Assembly (NCBI GenBank): GCA_964422785.1
Contig: CAYRCJ010000001.1
Span: 5,151-69,150 of the forward strand
Direction of reading: 5' to 3'
Length of the DNA stretch: 64,000 bases
Source: CAYRCJ01 sp964422785
GTDB lineage: Bacteria; Patescibacteriota; Minisyncoccia; UBA11713; 2-01-FULL-45-33
Of the stretch, positions 50,656 to 59,247 are shown piece by piece. A program made the position numbers and the translations under genes. Positions within the stretch are counted from its first letter, which is position 1. The number at the start of each line of letters is the position of its first letter. Under the pieces are notes generated by a model. It saw nothing but the letters and a program-made list of their open reading frames with translations, was not told where the DNA came from and ran no database searches.

Positions 50656-52155
50656 ATGCATTCCAAACCTGATGAGATTCTCGATGATGTTCCGGAAGAG
50701 GGACAAGATTTTGAAGAAAACGAAAGTCAGGAATATCCAGAACCTTTAAAAAATAAAGTATCGCCCGGCAGAGATATTATCAACACATACTTGAAAGAGA
50801 TGGGCAGGGTACCGATGTTTTCCCGGAAAGGACAGGAAGAAAAAATAGCCGGCCGGAAACTTATATCTTCGCGGCTAAAGTTACTAAACGCTTTATTGAA
50901 GTTTAAGCCGTCGATTAACAAAGGATTCTTAGAGGCAAAAGAAATTTCTAAAAACGAGAATTTCGAAACCTACCACAAAAACCGAGACCGCAGGCAAACA
51001 CGCCTTTTGAAAATCGGGGCAATATGGAAGTTTTTGGAGCAATTTAAAAACGAATATGCGCGCTGGCCCACAGTCGGAGAAGTAAAAGAATATTTCAAAG
51101 AAGTTTCGGATGCGCAAATAAAAATATTATCCAATCTTTGGCTCGAAGGGCTGAAAGAAGAAGCCCAATTGCGGCTGTATCTATCGGAAAAACCAAACCT
51201 CAATAAAAAAAATAGTTTGGAATTGTTGAGAAAAAAATTCAAAGATTTAAACTGTCAGATTTTTTCGAGAATCGTCTCGGAGTTGTCCCAAGAAAAGGTC
51301 TGGAGGTATTGGCAGGCGAGAATTTTTGAAGAAATTCAAATAGTTCCCGCGCTTCCCGCGTCTTTAAGAAAGCCGTTATTCGAGCTTATGGAAATAGAAA
51401 AAGAATTTGTCCAGGCGAATTTGCGGCTTGTGGTCCCGATTGCCCAAAAATACTTTCGTATATGCTACGGATCCAAGCTTGAATTTGGAGATCTGATTCA
51501 GACGGGAAACCTGGGTTTATATGAGGCGGCGCGGAGGTTTGATCCCCAGAAAGGCTTTAAATTTTCCACATTCGCGACCTGGTGGGTCCGCAATCTCATA
51601 CAATTCGAGCTGGACGTCAATTCCAATACCATCAGGCTTCCCAGCGGCGTAATCGAAAGATACAAAAAAATTCAGAAATTGTCCGCGAAAATGGCGCATG
51701 AGCTGGGGAGGGAACCTACGGCGGAAGAAATTGTCGCAAGGTTTCAAGATCCCGGATTTGTACTAACGGTAGAAAATTTAAGAAATATTTTTGATGCCGC
51801 CAAAGGGGTCGACTCTTTAGATAGAAAGATCTCGAGCAAAGACGACGAGGCCGATTTGCTTCTGGGAGATTCTATTGAAGACAGAAAGTTAAGATCTCCA
51901 GAAGAGCAGATGCTGGAAATAAGTTTGGAAGATTTTATGGATTCTCTTTTCAGCCAAATTTTCAGTCCGCAAAAAATAGAAATAATAAATTTAAGATTCG
52001 GAAGAAAAGGAAATAAAATACATACGCTGGAAGAAATCGGAGTGCGTTTTAATCTAAGCAGAGAAAGAATCCGCCAAATTGAAGAAGAGGTCTTAGAGAG
52101 GCTGCGGCATCCCAGCCGGAAAGAAATTTTGAGAAAATTCCTGGAAGCAATGTGA
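50656..52155 (+). CDS. Divergent sigma-70 family RNA polymerase sigma factor
   Basis: 499 residues from the ATG at 50656 (TTGGAGG upstream; a GTG at 50632 overlaps the -10). An acidic N-terminus leads into region 1.2 (DIINTYLKEMGRVPMFSRKG). A long non-conserved helical stretch follows, then region 2 (KFSTFATWWVRNLIQFELDV), region 3 (ELGREPTAEEIVARF) and region 4 (HTLEEIGVRFNLSRERIRQ). Region 4.2 keeps the -35-reading residues of primary sigmas. Region 2.4 differs: the positions matching E. coli sigma-70 Q437, T440 and R441 are N, Q and F. It is therefore primary-like with altered -10 contacts, either a second sigma or a lineage-specific main one. Confidence 0.85.
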   Translation: MHSKPDEILDDVPEEGQDFEENESQEYPEPLKNKVSPGRDIINTYLKEMGRVPMFSRKGQEEKIAGRKLISSRLKLLNALLKFKPSINKGFLEAKEISKNENFETYHKNRDRRQTRLLKIGAIWKFLEQFKNEYARWPTVGEVKEYFKEVSDAQIKILSNLWLEGLKEEAQLRLYLSEKPNLNKKNSLELLRKKFKDLNCQIFSRIVSELSQEKVWRYWQARIFEEIQIVPALPASLRKPLFELMEIEKEFVQANLRLVVPIAQKYFRICYGSKLEFGDLIQTGNLGLYEAARRFDPQKGFKFSTFATWWVRNLIQFELDVNSNTIRLPSGVIERYKKIQKLSAKMAHELGREPTAEEIVARFQDPGFVLTVENLRNIFDAAKGVDSLDRKISSKDDEADLLLGDSIEDRKLRSPEEQMLEISLEDFMDSLFSQIFSPQKIEIINLRFGRKGNKIHTLEEIGVRFNLSRERIRQIEEEVLERLRHPSRKEILRKFLEAM

Positions 52156-52168
52156 GGGCCCCGCCCTC

Positions 52169-52200
52169 GCCCCGCGTATTTTACGCGGGGCTTTATTTTT
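52169..52200 (+). terminator. Terminator of sigma factor gene
   Basis: GCCCCGCGTA/TACGCGGGGC with loop TTT, then CTTTATTTTT. Confidence 0.88.
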
Positions 52201-52202
52201 GC

Positions 52203-52208
52203 TTAAAT
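52203..52208 (+). promoter_or_regulatory. -10 box for leaderless alaS
   Basis: TTAAAT with an extended-10 TG, ending 6 nt before the ATG at 52215. Confidence 0.4.
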
Positions 52209-52214
52209 AAACTA

Positions 52215-53933
52215 ATGACCTCAAAAGAAATCAGAAAGAAATTTTTGGACTTTTTTCAAACTCGTGGACACAGCGTTGTACAATCAAGCTCGCTTTTGCC
52301 GGACGACCCGTCTGTACTTTTGACCACCGCCGGGATGCAGCAGTTTAAGCCGTACTATACTGGCCAGGCGGACCCGGTTAAGGATTTTGGGTCACAAAAT
52401 ACCGTCTCTGTTCAAAAGTGTTTTCGTACCTCGGACATAGATGAAGTGGGAGACGAATCACACAACACTTTTTTTGAGATGTTGGGGAATTTTTCTTTCG
52501 GCGGATATTTTAAAAAAGAGGCTATTCAATATGCTCATGAATTTATCACCAAAGAAATGAAGCTTGATATAGATTACGTCACGGTTTTCAGCGGAGATGA
52601 TGATGTAGCTGAAGACAAAGAATCGGAGAAGATTTGGAAAAATTTGGGAATATCAGAAGTTAAAAAATTGGGGAGGGGAGAAAACTTTTGGGGCCCGACC
52701 GGCAGCGAAGGTCCTTGCGGGCCGACTTCAGAAATTTATATCAAAGGCGTAGTTTCGGAAATCTGGAATTTGGTTTTCAACGAATATTATTCAAAAGACG
52801 GAAAATTGACTGCGTTGAAAACCAAGGGCGTTGATACCGGCATGGGATTGGAGAGATTGACAATGGCGGTTCAGGGAAAGAAAAATATTTTCGAGACTGA
52901 CTTGTTTGCCGCGCTTTTGGAATTGCTCCCACAAGAGCTATCGGCAAAAAATAAAAGAATAATAGTCGATCATCTCCGCGGGAGCGCGTTTTTAATTGCC
53001 GACGGAGTGCGCCCCGCGAACAAAGAAGCTGGATATATTTTGCGAAGATTGCTTCGCAGAGTTTTTGTTTATGAATACCGGGAAAAATTGCCTGACCATC
53101 TGTTGAACGCTATTTTGCATGATATTGTCCACGAATACGGCGAATTTTATCCCGGTCTTTTGGCGGCCGGAGACGTTATCCGGGAAGAAGTTAAAAAAGA
53201 AAAAGAGAAATTTATGAAAACTTTGTCTTCCGGAATCAATGCTTTGGAAAAAATAGAAATTATCGATTCCGCGTCGGCTTTTAAACTTTTTGAAACATAC
53301 GGCATTCCCTACGAAATTATAAAAGAATTCGGAAGGGAGCGCGCGGTCTCGCTGGACAGAGATAATTTTGAATTGGAATTTAAGAAGCACCAGGAAATTT
53401 CGCGCTCAGGCGCTGAAAAAAAATTCGGAGGCCACGGCCTTATATTGGATACCGGGGAACTGAAGGCTTCGAATGAAGAAGAGTTAAAAAAGGTAACCAG
53501 GCTGCATACGGCGACCCATCTTTTGCAGGCCGCGCTCAGAAAGGTGTTGGGCGATACAGTTTCTCAGAAAGGATCGGATATAACGGCGGAGCGCACCCGT
53601 TTTGATTTTGCGTTTCCGCGCAAGCTTACGGATGAAGAAATTAAGGAAATTGAGGACATCGTAAATAACGCGATCGCGCATAAATATTCTGTCAGTTTTG
53701 AGGAAATGCCTTTGGAGGAAGCAAAAAAAACAGGAGCTTTGTTTTTCTTTAAAGAAAAATATCCTCCGACGGTTAAAGTTTATTACGTCGGGCATTCTTT
53801 GGACACGGCATTTTCCAAAGAATTTTGCGGAGGCCCGCACGTCAAAAATACTTCCGAAATCGGCCATTTTAAAATTTTAAAACAAGAATCTACCGGTTCC
53901 GATACCCGCCGGATCAGGGCCACCGTGCTTTAG
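52215..53933 (+). CDS. alaS: Alanyl-tRNA synthetase without C-terminal C-Ala domain
   Basis: 572 residues against about 875 in E. coli. The class II core (SSSLLPDDPSVLLTTAGMQQ, TVSVQKCFRTSDIDEVGDES, GVDTGMGLERLTM) is followed by the tRNA-recognition helices (HLRGSAFLIADGVRPANKEA). The editing domain has HTATHLLQAAL and FCGGPHVKNTSEIGHF, whose H-x3-H and C-x3-H bind zinc. The protein ends right after this domain, so the C-Ala dimerisation and tRNA-binding part is missing. It should still charge and proofread. The upstream open frame runs through a terminator, so the ATG at 52215 is used. Confidence 0.95.
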   Translation: MTSKEIRKKFLDFFQTRGHSVVQSSSLLPDDPSVLLTTAGMQQFKPYYTGQADPVKDFGSQNTVSVQKCFRTSDIDEVGDESHNTFFEMLGNFSFGGYFKKEAIQYAHEFITKEMKLDIDYVTVFSGDDDVAEDKESEKIWKNLGISEVKKLGRGENFWGPTGSEGPCGPTSEIYIKGVVSEIWNLVFNEYYSKDGKLTALKTKGVDTGMGLERLTMAVQGKKNIFETDLFAALLELLPQELSAKNKRIIVDHLRGSAFLIADGVRPANKEAGYILRRLLRRVFVYEYREKLPDHLLNAILHDIVHEYGEFYPGLLAAGDVIREEVKKEKEKFMKTLSSGINALEKIEIIDSASAFKLFETYGIPYEIIKEFGRERAVSLDRDNFELEFKKHQEISRSGAEKKFGGHGLILDTGELKASNEEELKKVTRLHTATHLLQAALRKVLGDTVSQKGSDITAERTRFDFAFPRKLTDEEIKEIEDIVNNAIAHKYSVSFEEMPLEEAKKTGALFFFKEKYPPTVKVYYVGHSLDTAFSKEFCGGPHVKNTSEIGHFKILKQESTGSDTRRIRATVL

Positions 53934-53954
53934 AATGAGGCGTCATGCGTAATA

Positions 53955-53988
53955 AAAAATCCCCTTTTGCCGGGGGATTATTTTTTAT
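53955..53988. terminator. Bidirectional terminator (alaS / HD-like gene)
   Basis: AATCCCC/GGGGATT stem flanked by A and T runs. Confidence 0.78.
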
Positions 53989-54635
53989 CCTACAAAATGT
54001 TTCGGAGTGTACAAAAGTTCAAAGCTTTTGTCGGCCAAAACAGAATCTATTGTGTGGGTTATTTTTGTCAGATCCGAAAATTTGGTTTCTTTGGTCCAGC
54101 CCGGAGTCCATATTCCAAGATGCCAGTAAGTAGCCATATAAATTTCGCACGATGTTTTTATCTCTGAAACATCGGGCATCGCCAGCCACTTATTGGCCGC
54201 AACCTGACCGTGATTTTTCAATACCGGCGTTTTTCCGGAAAACGGCGCCACTATCTCCTCGCCGTATTTAAAAGTATCTGAAAGGATTGTGGCGGCGAGC
54301 ACTATATCGCGAGGCTCCGGCAGGACGTCACCGCTTTCATTGCAAAATTTCGGATATGGTTTAATGAAGGCATCTGCCAGCACGCAGCATTCGGTTGTAT
54401 TTCTCAAGATCCCGGCTTTTTCATTTTGCCAAACAGGATGATGCTTATTGGATTTTGAAGCCGGGTTTACAAAAAATCCCAACGGCGCTTCATGTTCCAA
54501 AAAACTCACAATACTATTTCTTGTTTCCAGATCCGAAATTTTCTCGATTCCATATTTCCAAAGCGCCTTAAGTTCAAATTCGACAATAGAATCCCAGAAT
54601 CCGCCTGCCCGTAAACGCTTTTTTATTTTTTCCAA
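53985..54635 (-). CDS. HD-like hydrolase, metal site partly degenerate
   Basis: 216 residues. The pattern recalls HD-domain nucleotide hydrolases: KHHPVW near residue 65, GILRNTTECCVLADAF, then PRDIVLAATILSDTFKYG, where the usual HD pair reads S-D. NHGQVAANKW and YWHLGIWTPGW follow. The loss of the first H of the HD pair may mean altered metal binding or loss of activity. GGAGGG lies upstream of the ATG with a somewhat long gap. It is a lone gene, divergent from the aminotransferase with overlapping promoters. Confidence 0.55.
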   Translation of the reverse strand: MEKIKKRLRAGGFWDSIVEFELKALWKYGIEKISDLETRNSIVSFLEHEAPLGFFVNPASKSNKHHPVWQNEKAGILRNTTECCVLADAFIKPYPKFCNESGDVLPEPRDIVLAATILSDTFKYGEEIVAPFSGKTPVLKNHGQVAANKWLAMPDVSEIKTSCEIYMATYWHLGIWTPGWTKETKFSDLTKITHTIDSVLADKSFELLYTPKHFVG

Positions 54636-54657
54636 AACACCCTCCCGATCTTCGGAT

Positions 54658-54687
54658 ATCTTAGCCTGCCGTATTGCTCAGAGTCAA
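54658..54687 (-). promoter_or_regulatory. Promoter for HD-like gene
   Basis: Minus strand: TTGACT, 18 bp, TAAGAT. It overlaps the opposite promoter. Confidence 0.5.
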
Positions 54688-54702
54688 CCCGGATGCTAAG
54701 CT
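54674..54702 (+). promoter_or_regulatory. Promoter for aminotransferase gene
   Basis: TTGCTC, 17 bp, TAAGCT with an extended-10 TG. Confidence 0.45.
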
Positions 54703-54736
54703 AACACTAGAAATTTTGAAAACAAGGGGCAAAATT

Positions 54737-56065
54737 ATGAGAGAATTTCCGGGGCCGGAAGCCAAAAAGATTTTAGAGAATGCCAAAAAATATTATGCCA
54801 CCACCACCGTCAGTTCCAGAATCGTAGCGGCTGCCGGGGAGGGAGCAATCATCAAAGACGTCGACGGTTTTGAATTTATAGATTTGCATTGCGACGCTTC
54901 GGTAAACAATCTGGGCAGGAACAATAAAGGAATCGCGGACGCGATTTTAAAACAGCTTAACACCGGAAATATATTTTCCGAAAGCCATAACGCGCCAAAT
55001 CCAAAAGCCGTGTCGCTCGCAAAAATTCTTTGTGAAAGAAGTCCCGTCAGACAACCGTCCAAAGTTTTCTTTTCAAATTCGGGAGCGGAAGCCAATGAAG
55101 CCGCCAGAAAACTGTGCCTGGCTTATCGATGGAAAAGAAAGGAAAAACAAAAGCGCCGAAAGGCAATTTATTTTCAAAGCGGGTTTGCGGGGCGCACCGC
55201 CGGTGTTTTGCCGGCGACTTCTTCCAAAGCCGAAGCTCAGCGGGATCCTTTTTGGACGGAAACCGACATAGAGGATTCAATTTATATTACATATCCTGGA
55301 CAATACGATAATCCGGAGAAAACAATTTCAGAATTTGAAAAAATAGATTTAAGCGCCGTCGATCGGATTTTAATTGAACTTCCTTGCCAGGGAGAGGGCG
55401 GAATTATTCCCGCAAATGAAATGGCCGTTAAATACATTTATGAAAAAACCAGAGCCGCCGGCGTTCTGTGGATAAGTGACTGTGTTCAGTGCGGCATGGG
55501 AAGAACCGGAACTCTTTTCGGATGCGATTTGTATGATTGGCTGGAGCCGGATATTTTAACTTTGGGGAAGGCTCTTGGCGGAGGTTTGCCGATTGGCGCC
55601 ACTATTTTTCGCGAGTATTTGGATTTCAAAGAAGGCCAGCATTCCAATACTTTCGGCGGCGGGCCAATTGTGATGAGCGCGGCCATTGAAGCATTTTGGC
55701 AGATCGAAGACATCATCAAATCCGGATTCATTAAAAAAATAGAATCTACAATATATGGCGGTCTTATGTACGCGTGGGTAAAAAATATGAATATAGCTTC
55801 CAAGCCTCCACGCGGAAAAGGAGCAATGTGGGCTCTGGAATTTAATTCAAAAGAGATAAGAAACAGAGTCATAGAAGTTGCCGAGGAATTGGCTGTCTCC
55901 GAGCGCTATGGACTCCGTATTTTGGGAGCCGGCAGAAACTCAATAAGAATCATGCCTCCGCTTACGATAAGCATCGAATTGCTGGAATCAGCAATGGATT
56001 TGTTAGTCAAAACCCTCTCCGATGGCCATCGGAGAGGGTTTTTTTTCTTTCCAAATATGTCATAA
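54737..56065 (+). CDS. Class III PLP-dependent aminotransferase
   Basis: 442 residues from the ATG at 54737 (AAGGGG upstream; the frame is open 63 nt further, through the promoter). Class III features are clear: the cofactor loop SNSGAEANEAARKL, the aspartate block WISDCVQCGMGRTG, and the Schiff-base lysine in LTLGKALGGGLPIGATIF. It resembles 4-aminobutyrate/acetylornithine-type enzymes; the substrate is not determined. The last 15 residues (LSDGHRRGFFFFPNMS) are encoded by the terminator hairpin and T tract, so most transcripts would end before the stop codon. The coding 3' end may thus be a recent frame change or an assembly error. Confidence 0.85.
   Translation: MREFPGPEAKKILENAKKYYATTTVSSRIVAAAGEGAIIKDVDGFEFIDLHCDASVNNLGRNNKGIADAILKQLNTGNIFSESHNAPNPKAVSLAKILCERSPVRQPSKVFFSNSGAEANEAARKLCLAYRWKRKEKQKRRKAIYFQSGFAGRTAGVLPATSSKAEAQRDPFWTETDIEDSIYITYPGQYDNPEKTISEFEKIDLSAVDRILIELPCQGEGGIIPANEMAVKYIYEKTRAAGVLWISDCVQCGMGRTGTLFGCDLYDWLEPDILTLGKALGGGLPIGATIFREYLDFKEGQHSNTFGGGPIVMSAAIEAFWQIEDIIKSGFIKKIESTIYGGLMYAWVKNMNIASKPPRGKGAMWALEFNSKEIRNRVIEVAEELAVSERYGLRILGAGRNSIRIMPPLTISIELLESAMDLLVKTLSDGHRRGFFFFPNMS
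56009..56046 (+). terminator. Terminator inside the aminotransferase 3' end
   Basis: Perfect 17-bp stem with core CCGATGGCCATCGG, then eight T. The in-frame stop lies 17 nt beyond the T tract. Confidence 0.88.
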
Positions 56066-56072
56066 TAATAAC

Positions 56073-57215
56073 GTGCAGAACACCGATAAAATCATGGCAA
56101 TAGATCTGGGGACAGCTTCGATCTCCGCGGCCATCGCCGCGCGCCCAGCGCATGATCATATCGTAGAGAAGCCGCAGGTTATAAAGGTTCTCAGATACCC
56201 GTTTAATTTGGGGGAACCAAATCCAAACTCAATTTTTATAAATTCATTAAACAGTTTGTATAAAGATGCCCATGGAATAAGCAAAGAAATTAATACTATC
56301 ATTATCAGTTTTTCCTCTCCTTTGCTTTTTGAAAGCGATATCAGTAAAAAAATTGTCCGAAAAAATCCATCCTCTCCGATTTCAAAAGAAGAATATAAAA
56401 ATTTGCTAGATTCTTTCAAGGAAGAGGCGAGGCCTCCGGAGCAAAAATACCTGACTTTGGCAAATACAAATTTTCTCAACATTTTAATCAACGGATACAA
56501 AGTGCCCGGAAGTATTTTGGGATATACCGGCAAGGTTTTGGAGCTGACGGCCAAAGCCATCTTCATAAGCAAGTTTTTAAAAGAACATTTGGACGAAAAC
56601 AAAGAAAAGTTTTTTCCGAGAAGCCTTGTCAGCTGCTTTTCTAATTCAAACGCCATACTTCAGGTCGTGTCCGCTAAAGAAAATTCAAATTCCGCTTTGG
56701 TGTTTGATATAGGCGGGGAAACCACTTCTTTGTATGCCATTGATCCGGGCATGGCTTTAAAAAGCTCGGATTTGCCTTTTGGGGTCAGGACTTTGGAAAG
56801 AAGGGTGGCGGCATTTTTATCAGGACAAAATCAGGCGACCATCAGCGACTCAGAATCTCTTTTAAGAAAATTTACCTCTGGGATTTTGGATTCTTCTTTG
56901 GAAAACCGGATAGAACGCATTTTAACATCCGCGCTTGACGAATGGTGGGGCATCGCGGCGCGCGAGATTGGGTTATTTGAACTTCCGGCAATATTCAAAA
57001 AGATCTTTGTTACCGGGGGCGGGGCGGATTTTTCGGTTTTTTCAGAGGCTATTAAAAAAGGTTTTAAAAAAAATTATAATATAGATGCGGATATTGGTAT
57101 ACTGAGCGCAGATCTGTTTAAAGATGATTTTATTTCCGGGGGGCTGCTTGCCGGGGGTTCAGATCTTGTCTTGGCGTCTTTATTATTTTATGGCGGTGGA
57201 GAAAAATATGAGTAA
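56073..57215 (+). CDS. Actin-like ATPase of the PilM/FtsA type
   Basis: 380 residues from a GTG at 56073, preferred over the ATG at 56094 because the first strand (KIMAIDLGTASISAAI) needs the residues before it. The phosphate-1 loop (AIDLGTASIS), phosphate-2 loop (LVFDIGGETTSLYAID) and adenosine motif (KKIFVTGGGADFSVF) are visible. The protein belongs to the FtsA/PilM/MreB fold. PilM-like partners in type IV pili are possible, but no pil genes are nearby. It overlaps the next membrane protein gene by 8 bp. No Shine-Dalgarno site is seen, and a CATAAT 6 nt upstream suggests a leaderless mRNA. Confidence 0.75.
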   Translation: MQNTDKIMAIDLGTASISAAIAARPAHDHIVEKPQVIKVLRYPFNLGEPNPNSIFINSLNSLYKDAHGISKEINTIIISFSSPLLFESDISKKIVRKNPSSPISKEEYKNLLDSFKEEARPPEQKYLTLANTNFLNILINGYKVPGSILGYTGKVLELTAKAIFISKFLKEHLDENKEKFFPRSLVSCFSNSNAILQVVSAKENSNSALVFDIGGETTSLYAIDPGMALKSSDLPFGVRTLERRVAAFLSGQNQATISDSESLLRKFTSGILDSSLENRIERILTSALDEWWGIAAREIGLFELPAIFKKIFVTGGGADFSVFSEAIKKGFKKNYNIDADIGILSADLFKDDFISGGLLAGGSDLVLASLLFYGGGEKYE

Positions 57216-58488
57216 TCCAAAACCAATCAGGCCCGATATAATACCGGCGAGCGGCAAAAGAATTTTGTCGGATGTTGTGATTTCTCCGAAAGAAAAAATT
57301 GAGACTCAAATTTTTAGAGAACCGACTCCGAAGGTTACGAGGCCCGGGCGTAATTTTAAAAATAGAATATTAAACTGGAAATTTTTGGCGGCTGCGGCGG
57401 TTTTGTTTTTTCTATACATAGGTCTCGGTTTTCTATTTGCCAAAATGGAAATTGTTGTTGAGCCCAAAATGTTTTCTGCGGCCGTTGATCAGACCATTCC
57501 CTTGGTCAAAAAGACATCTTCAGAAAATGAGCTTTTATATGGAAATATTGCGGTAGCCGATAGAGAAGCGGGCACATTCGAATCAAAAGAAACCAAATCA
57601 ATAGAGCAGAAGGCCAAGGGGCGGGTGCTGGTTTTCAATAAATCGGGGAAAAATCCACAAGTTCTGGTGGCCTCAACCAGGCTGGAGGCGACCGGGGGGA
57701 AAATTTATAGAATTCCAAAAACAGTTATAGTGCCGGGTTATAAAACCGAAAATGGGAAAATAATTCCGGGGTCAAAAGAGGTAGAAGTTGTGGCCGACAA
57801 ACCGGGAGCGGATTATAATATAGGACTTGTTGATTTTACCATTCCTGGTTTAAAGGGGTCTGATAAGTTTGATACGATTATAGCCCGTTCCAAGACCGAA
57901 ATCACCGGCGGCGCTTCCGGAACGCAAAATGTTGTGGGCCAAAAAGAAGCGGGCGATGGCCTGCAGTCTTTGGCGGATGCCGCTAAAAAGAACGCTTTAA
58001 ACAATATATTAAAAAAATTGCCTGAAGACGGGTTTTTGATCCCGCCGTCTTTGGAATATATTTCTTCCGGGGAGAATGTAAATCCCAAAATAGGAGAAGC
58101 TGCCCAGAAATTTGATATTGAACTTTTGGGCCAGGTGCGCGCGGCCGTGGTGAATAAAAAAGATTTGGCGGCTATTTTATCCAAAAAAGTTTCATTAAAT
58201 AATATTTCCCCTGTCGTAATTAATAATCTGGACTCTCTTTCCTTTGAAATGTTAAATTATAAATTCAGTGATTCTAATTTTAACTTGCGGATAAAGGGCG
58301 CGGCAAATTTTCAAACAGCCATGAACGCGGATTCAATAAAAGCCGGGGTGATTGAGGGTAACCTGAAAGATTCAGGCTCAATTCTCAACGCTTATCCGGA
58401 GATAGGCAAGATCGAGGTGCGCTTTAGCCCGTTTTGGTGGCGCCAAGTACCCACTAATCCCAACCGCATTGACATTATTTTGAAGTAA
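57208..58488 (+). CDS. Single-span membrane protein with large extracytoplasmic domain
   Basis: 426 residues from the ATG at 57208, which overlaps the upstream stop; the open frame extends further in another frame of that gene. A cytoplasmic N-terminus of about 55 residues leads to a membrane helix (FLAAAAVLFFLYIGLGFLF). The beta-rich outer region includes GKIYRIPKTVIVPGYKTENG, reminiscent of baseplate-J-like proteins seen in this lineage. Coupling to the actin-like gene suggests a shared envelope structure, comparable to PilM with a membrane partner (inference). Confidence 0.65.
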   Translation: MSNPKPIRPDIIPASGKRILSDVVISPKEKIETQIFREPTPKVTRPGRNFKNRILNWKFLAAAAVLFFLYIGLGFLFAKMEIVVEPKMFSAAVDQTIPLVKKTSSENELLYGNIAVADREAGTFESKETKSIEQKAKGRVLVFNKSGKNPQVLVASTRLEATGGKIYRIPKTVIVPGYKTENGKIIPGSKEVEVVADKPGADYNIGLVDFTIPGLKGSDKFDTIIARSKTEITGGASGTQNVVGQKEAGDGLQSLADAAKKNALNNILKKLPEDGFLIPPSLEYISSGENVNPKIGEAAQKFDIELLGQVRAAVVNKKDLAAILSKKVSLNNISPVVINNLDSLSFEMLNYKFSDSNFNLRIKGAANFQTAMNADSIKAGVIEGNLKDSGSILNAYPEIGKIEVRFSPFWWRQVPTNPNRIDIILK

Positions 58489-58495
58489 CGCTAGA

Positions 58496-58717
58496 ATGGG
58501 ATCTATTAAAGATAACAAGGTCATTAAAGAGGGTCAGGTTATTGAGGCGTTGCCAAGCGCCACGTTTCGCGTTACTTTAGACGATGGGAAGGAGATAATA
58601 GCTCATTTATCAGGAAGGATGCGGCTCCATTATATTAAAGTGCTTGTTGGGGACCGTGTTTCCATCGAATTTAGCCCATATGACGAGTCGAAAGGCAGGA
58701 TTATTAAAAGATTATAA
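58496..58717 (+). CDS. infA: Translation initiation factor IF-1
   Basis: 73 residues, a single OB fold of normal length ([52 protein letters not shown]). IF-1 blocks the A site and helps IF-2 and IF-3 at initiation. It is the first gene of the ribosomal/alpha operon and is followed by rpmJ after 5 nt. There is no Shine-Dalgarno site. Confidence 0.96.
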   Translation: MGSIKDNKVIKEGQVIEALPSATFRVTLDDGKEIIAHLSGRMRLHYIKVLVGDRVSIEFSPYDESKGRIIKRL

Positions 58718-58722
58718 ATTTT

Positions 58723-58836
58723 ATGCGGGTGAGAGCATCAGTAAAACCAAGATGCAGCGAATGCAAAGCAATCCGACGCAAAGGTCGGATAGTTATTATT
58801 TGCAAAAACCCGAAGCATAAACAGAGACAAGGTTAA
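58723..58836 (+). CDS. rpmJ: Ribosomal protein bL36
   Basis: 37 residues, normal length. The zinc-binding pattern of L36 is present: C11 and C14 in [12 protein letters not shown], then C27 and H32 in IICKNPKH. It lies between infA and rpsM, the conserved bacterial order. Confidence 0.95.
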   Translation: MRVRASVKPRCSECKAIRRKGRIVIICKNPKHKQRQG

Positions 58837-58852
58837 TTTTTAAATTAAATAA

Positions 58853-59239
58853 ATGGTACGTATCGCGGGGGTTAATATCCCAGACAATAAAAAAATTCCT
58901 GTTGCTCTAAGCTATATCTATGGCGTAGGCCGGCCTTTGGCTGCGAAAATTTTGGATTTAACAAAAGTAGATGCCGACAAGCGCGCCAAAGATTTGACTC
59001 CGCAGGAAATAAACAAACTTCGGGATATAATAGAAAAAACTTACAAAGTCGAAGGGGAGCTACGAAGAGAGATCATGATAAATATCAAGCGGCTCAAAGA
59101 CACCGGCTCTTATCGCGGAACCCGTCACAAGAAAAATTTGCCGACCAAGGGACAGCGGACCAAAACAAATTCCAGGACCAGAAGAGGCAATGTCCGCCGG
59201 ACAATGATGAGCGGTAAAAGAAAATTGGATAAGAAATAA
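58853..59239 (+). CDS. rpsM: Ribosomal protein uS13
   Basis: 128 residues. It has the S13 start [20 protein letters not shown] with the helix-two-turn-helix, and the C-terminal tail [20 protein letters not shown] that reaches the P-site tRNA. S13 sits in the small-subunit head. It starts 16 nt after rpmJ without a Shine-Dalgarno site; rpsK follows in 8 nt. Confidence 0.97.
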   Translation: MVRIAGVNIPDNKKIPVALSYIYGVGRPLAAKILDLTKVDADKRAKDLTPQEINKLRDIIEKTYKVEGELRREIMINIKRLKDTGSYRGTRHKKNLPTKGQRTKTNSRTRRGNVRRTMMSGKRKLDKK

Positions 59240-59247
59240 AAAATAAT

